DNA from: QQWI01 sp964522015
GTDB lineage: Bacteria > Bacillota > Clostridia > Peptostreptococcales > Acidaminobacteraceae
Assembly: GCA_964522015.1 (NCBI GenBank)
Contig: CAZFST010000006.1
Span: 1 to 64,000, forward strand
Length of the DNA stretch: 64,000 bases
Direction: 5' to 3'
Shown: positions 62,236 through 64,000 of the stretch, piece after piece
Position numbering within the stretch: position 1 is the first letter of the stretch
How the letters are laid out: the number at the start of each line of letters is the position of its first letter
Made by a program: the position numbers and the translations under genes
Notes under the pieces: generated by a model
What the model was told of the DNA's origin: nothing
What the model saw: only the letters and a program-made list of their open reading frames with translations
The model's database searches: none

Positions 62236-64000
62236 TGTTCAAGAGCATACGGTGGAAATTCATTCTTATTTTCATCTTATTAGTGCTCATTGCGATTGTC
62301 ATTTCAGGTGTTTTTATCATCAATTTTGTTGATCAGTATAGTAAAAAAGATGTGGAGGCAAAGTTGGATGGCATATCTGAGTTAATGCTGACCAACCTTG
62401 AATCATATGAAAACTTAAGTGAAAGCAAATCAGAGGTTTCTTCTTTAGTCGCCAGCCATAAAGGGTTGGGACTCAAAGTAGAAATTTTTGTGGTTAACCA
62501 CATAGGCACTCGTATAATCGCGACAAGCACGAAGAATAACGATAGAAAAGCAGAAGAAGTTTTGGATTTACATTTGCTTACAGCAGGCTTAAAGCAAGAG
62601 ACAAAATTAAATACGATTACGATACCTCTTGATAGTGGTCCAATTAGAGCCATGGACAAGGTTTACCCGATTATTAATAGTAATGGATTACAAGGTCTTT
62701 TATATTTGCGTTACGATTTAAATGAGAGCGATGAACTAATTCATTGGATAAAGATTTTCATTTTACAGTCAACGGTTATAGCCCTCTCAATTACAATTGT
62801 GCTTGGATTTATAATTTCCCGTAGTATTACAGGGCCAATTAATGATGTTACTGATAAAGCTTATAAAATGGCAAGGGGCGATTTTGATCAGTATGTTGAA
62901 GTCAAATCGGATGATGAGATTGGCAAACTGGCTGAAATGTTTAATCATTTAACAAGAAAATTAAAATTATCAATGAATGAGATTTCTAGAGAGAAAAACA
63001 AGCTTGAAGCAATTGTCAATAACATGGCAGATGGTTTAATAGCGGTTACAAAATCCCATGAAGTGCTTCATATTAATCCTATGGCATTAGCAATTTTGAA
63101 TACTCACGCCATTAATATCACTAAAGATTACGAAACGTTGTGTGATTTTTTACCCGAGTCTTTGAGTTTTAATAATTTGGTGACAAATCACCCAAGTTGG
63201 TCTGGGTCTGAAATGATGCAGTTACAAGATACAACTTATCGCGTGAGAATAGAGCCGTTTTTTAACGAGATAGGTGAAAAAGAAGGCTTTATTCTTGTTT
63301 TTCAAGATATAACGGAACATGAGCGACTTGAATCCATGCGAAAGGAATTTGTGGCTAATGTCTCACATGAACTGAAGACTCCTTTGACTAGTATAAAAAG
63401 TTATACGGAGACACTTTTAAATGGTGCTGCTGAGGATGTTGAAATTAGAGATCAATTTTTGCAAGTGATTGAAGCGGAAGCTGACCGAATGAGTCGGTTG
63501 GTAAGGGACCTCTTGCAACTTTCAAATTATGATGCAAATCGTTTCGATTTTAAGTTTGTTGAGCATGACTGGGTATTACTGATGGAGTTAGTGCTGAAAA
63601 AAATGGACTTTCAAATAAAAGAAAAGCGCCATGATGTTAAACTAATAAGTGATTCCAAGGCATTACGCTCATCATTTGATTATGATCGCATGGAGCAAGT
63701 GGTTGTAAATTTGGTTTCAAATGCTGTTAAATATACACCTGATGGCGGAAGAATAAGACTTTTTTTAACTGAAGACAGCACTTCTTGTACCCTGAAAGTA
63801 ATGGACACAGGGGATGGTATTGATCAAGAGCATTTGCATCAGTTATTTGATCGTTTTTATCGTGTAGATAAAGCGAGATCCCGGGATCAAGGTGGAACAG
63901 GTTTAGGACTAGCGATAGCAAAGGAAATTATTGAAAGGCATTCTGGTCATATTTCTATTGATAGTGAAGTCGGAAAAGGCACTACGGTAACGATGACAAT
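62236..64000 (+). CDS. walK: Sensor histidine kinase WalK (cut off by the window end)
   Basis: The gene is partial: 588 codons are seen and no stop codon is reached. Two transmembrane helices (about 8-30 and 173-195) enclose an extracellular sensor of about 140 residues. HAMP (196-250), PAS (255-360) and HisKA with His378 (FVANVSHELKTPLTS) follow, then the catalytic domain with NLVSNAVKYTP (N), DTGDGID (G1) and GGTGLGLAI (G2). The ribosome site AGGAGG lies in the end of walR, four bases from its stop. The architecture and gene order match WalK (YycG). Confidence 0.93.

Overview
The window is low-GC DNA from a Firmicute, most likely a member of the Clostridia. It carries the replication-origin neighbourhood in an order familiar from B. 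subtilis and C. difficile: dnaA-dnaN-S4 protein-recF-gyrB-gyrA on the minus strand, rpmH-rnpA-yidD-yidC-jag-mnmE-mnmG-rsmG-parA-parB on the plus strand, tadA-tRNA-SRP RNA-dnaX-ybaB-recR, rpsF-ssb-rpsR, gdpP-rplI-dnaB, purA and walRK. An rsbV-rsbW-sigB operon sits directly after gyrA, as I recall it does in C. difficile. The YedF-like, DUF951, DUF1858, DUF2325 and DUF5711-type proteins also fit an anaerobic Clostridia lineage. A Fusibacter-like genus is a guess, not something shown by the sequence.

Layout. 1-140: a rightmost promoter that looks like an rRNA-operon leader pointing off the left edge. 184-8390: an insertion-sequence island with one IS21-type istAB on the plus strand, two closely related istAB elements in tandem on the minus strand, a 103-bp gene-less derivative with perfect terminal inverted repeats, and end fragments. 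8394-10114: the rsbV-rsbW-sigB operon, preceded by a textbook SigB-type promoter. 10244-18869: gyrA, gyrB, recF, S4 protein, dnaN and dnaA. 17276-19222: DnaA boxes on both sides of dnaA (bipartite oriC). 19283-20867: an ISNCY-like element inserted between the origin and rpmH. 21642-29657: the rpmH to parB cluster, followed by two parS sites. 29658-30830: a gene-poor stretch with decayed coding DNA. 30831-33584: a diacylglycerol-kinase-like enzyme and an AcoR-like regulator whose ATPase core has lost its catalytic motifs.

34053-36531 is the most unusual part: four consecutive unrecognised genes encoding two paralogous small proteins (MerR/RacA-like helix-turn-helix plus coiled coil), a larger coiled-coil protein and a membrane-anchored OmpA-like protein. 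Together they could link origin-proximal DNA to the envelope. A perfect 16-bp palindrome and related half-sites lie upstream.

36535-39933: tadA, tRNA-Ser(GGA), SRP RNA framed by a long inverted repeat, dnaX, ybaB and recR. 40086-42430: a DUF2325 gene behind a consensus promoter with an overlapping palindrome, a 22-bp tandem-repeat array, and a leucyl aminopeptidase. 42641-46349: RNA methyltransferase, DUF5711-like, CvpA, truncated YedF and DUF951 genes. 46355-47149: a Y1-transposase relative lacking catalytic residues. 47321-57842: rpsF-ssb-rpsR, the DUF2232-gdpP-rplI-dnaB-GNAT group, DUF1858, purA, and the convergent DnaD/DnaI helicase-loading pair. 58191-64000: two tandem LysM-G5-M23 peptidases followed by walR and walK; walK runs off the right edge.

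Most of the window is housekeeping for replication initiation, segregation, translation and cell-wall homeostasis. Novelty is concentrated in the IS island, the four-gene coiled-coil cluster, the degenerate regulator, and several palindromic or repeated noncoding elements.
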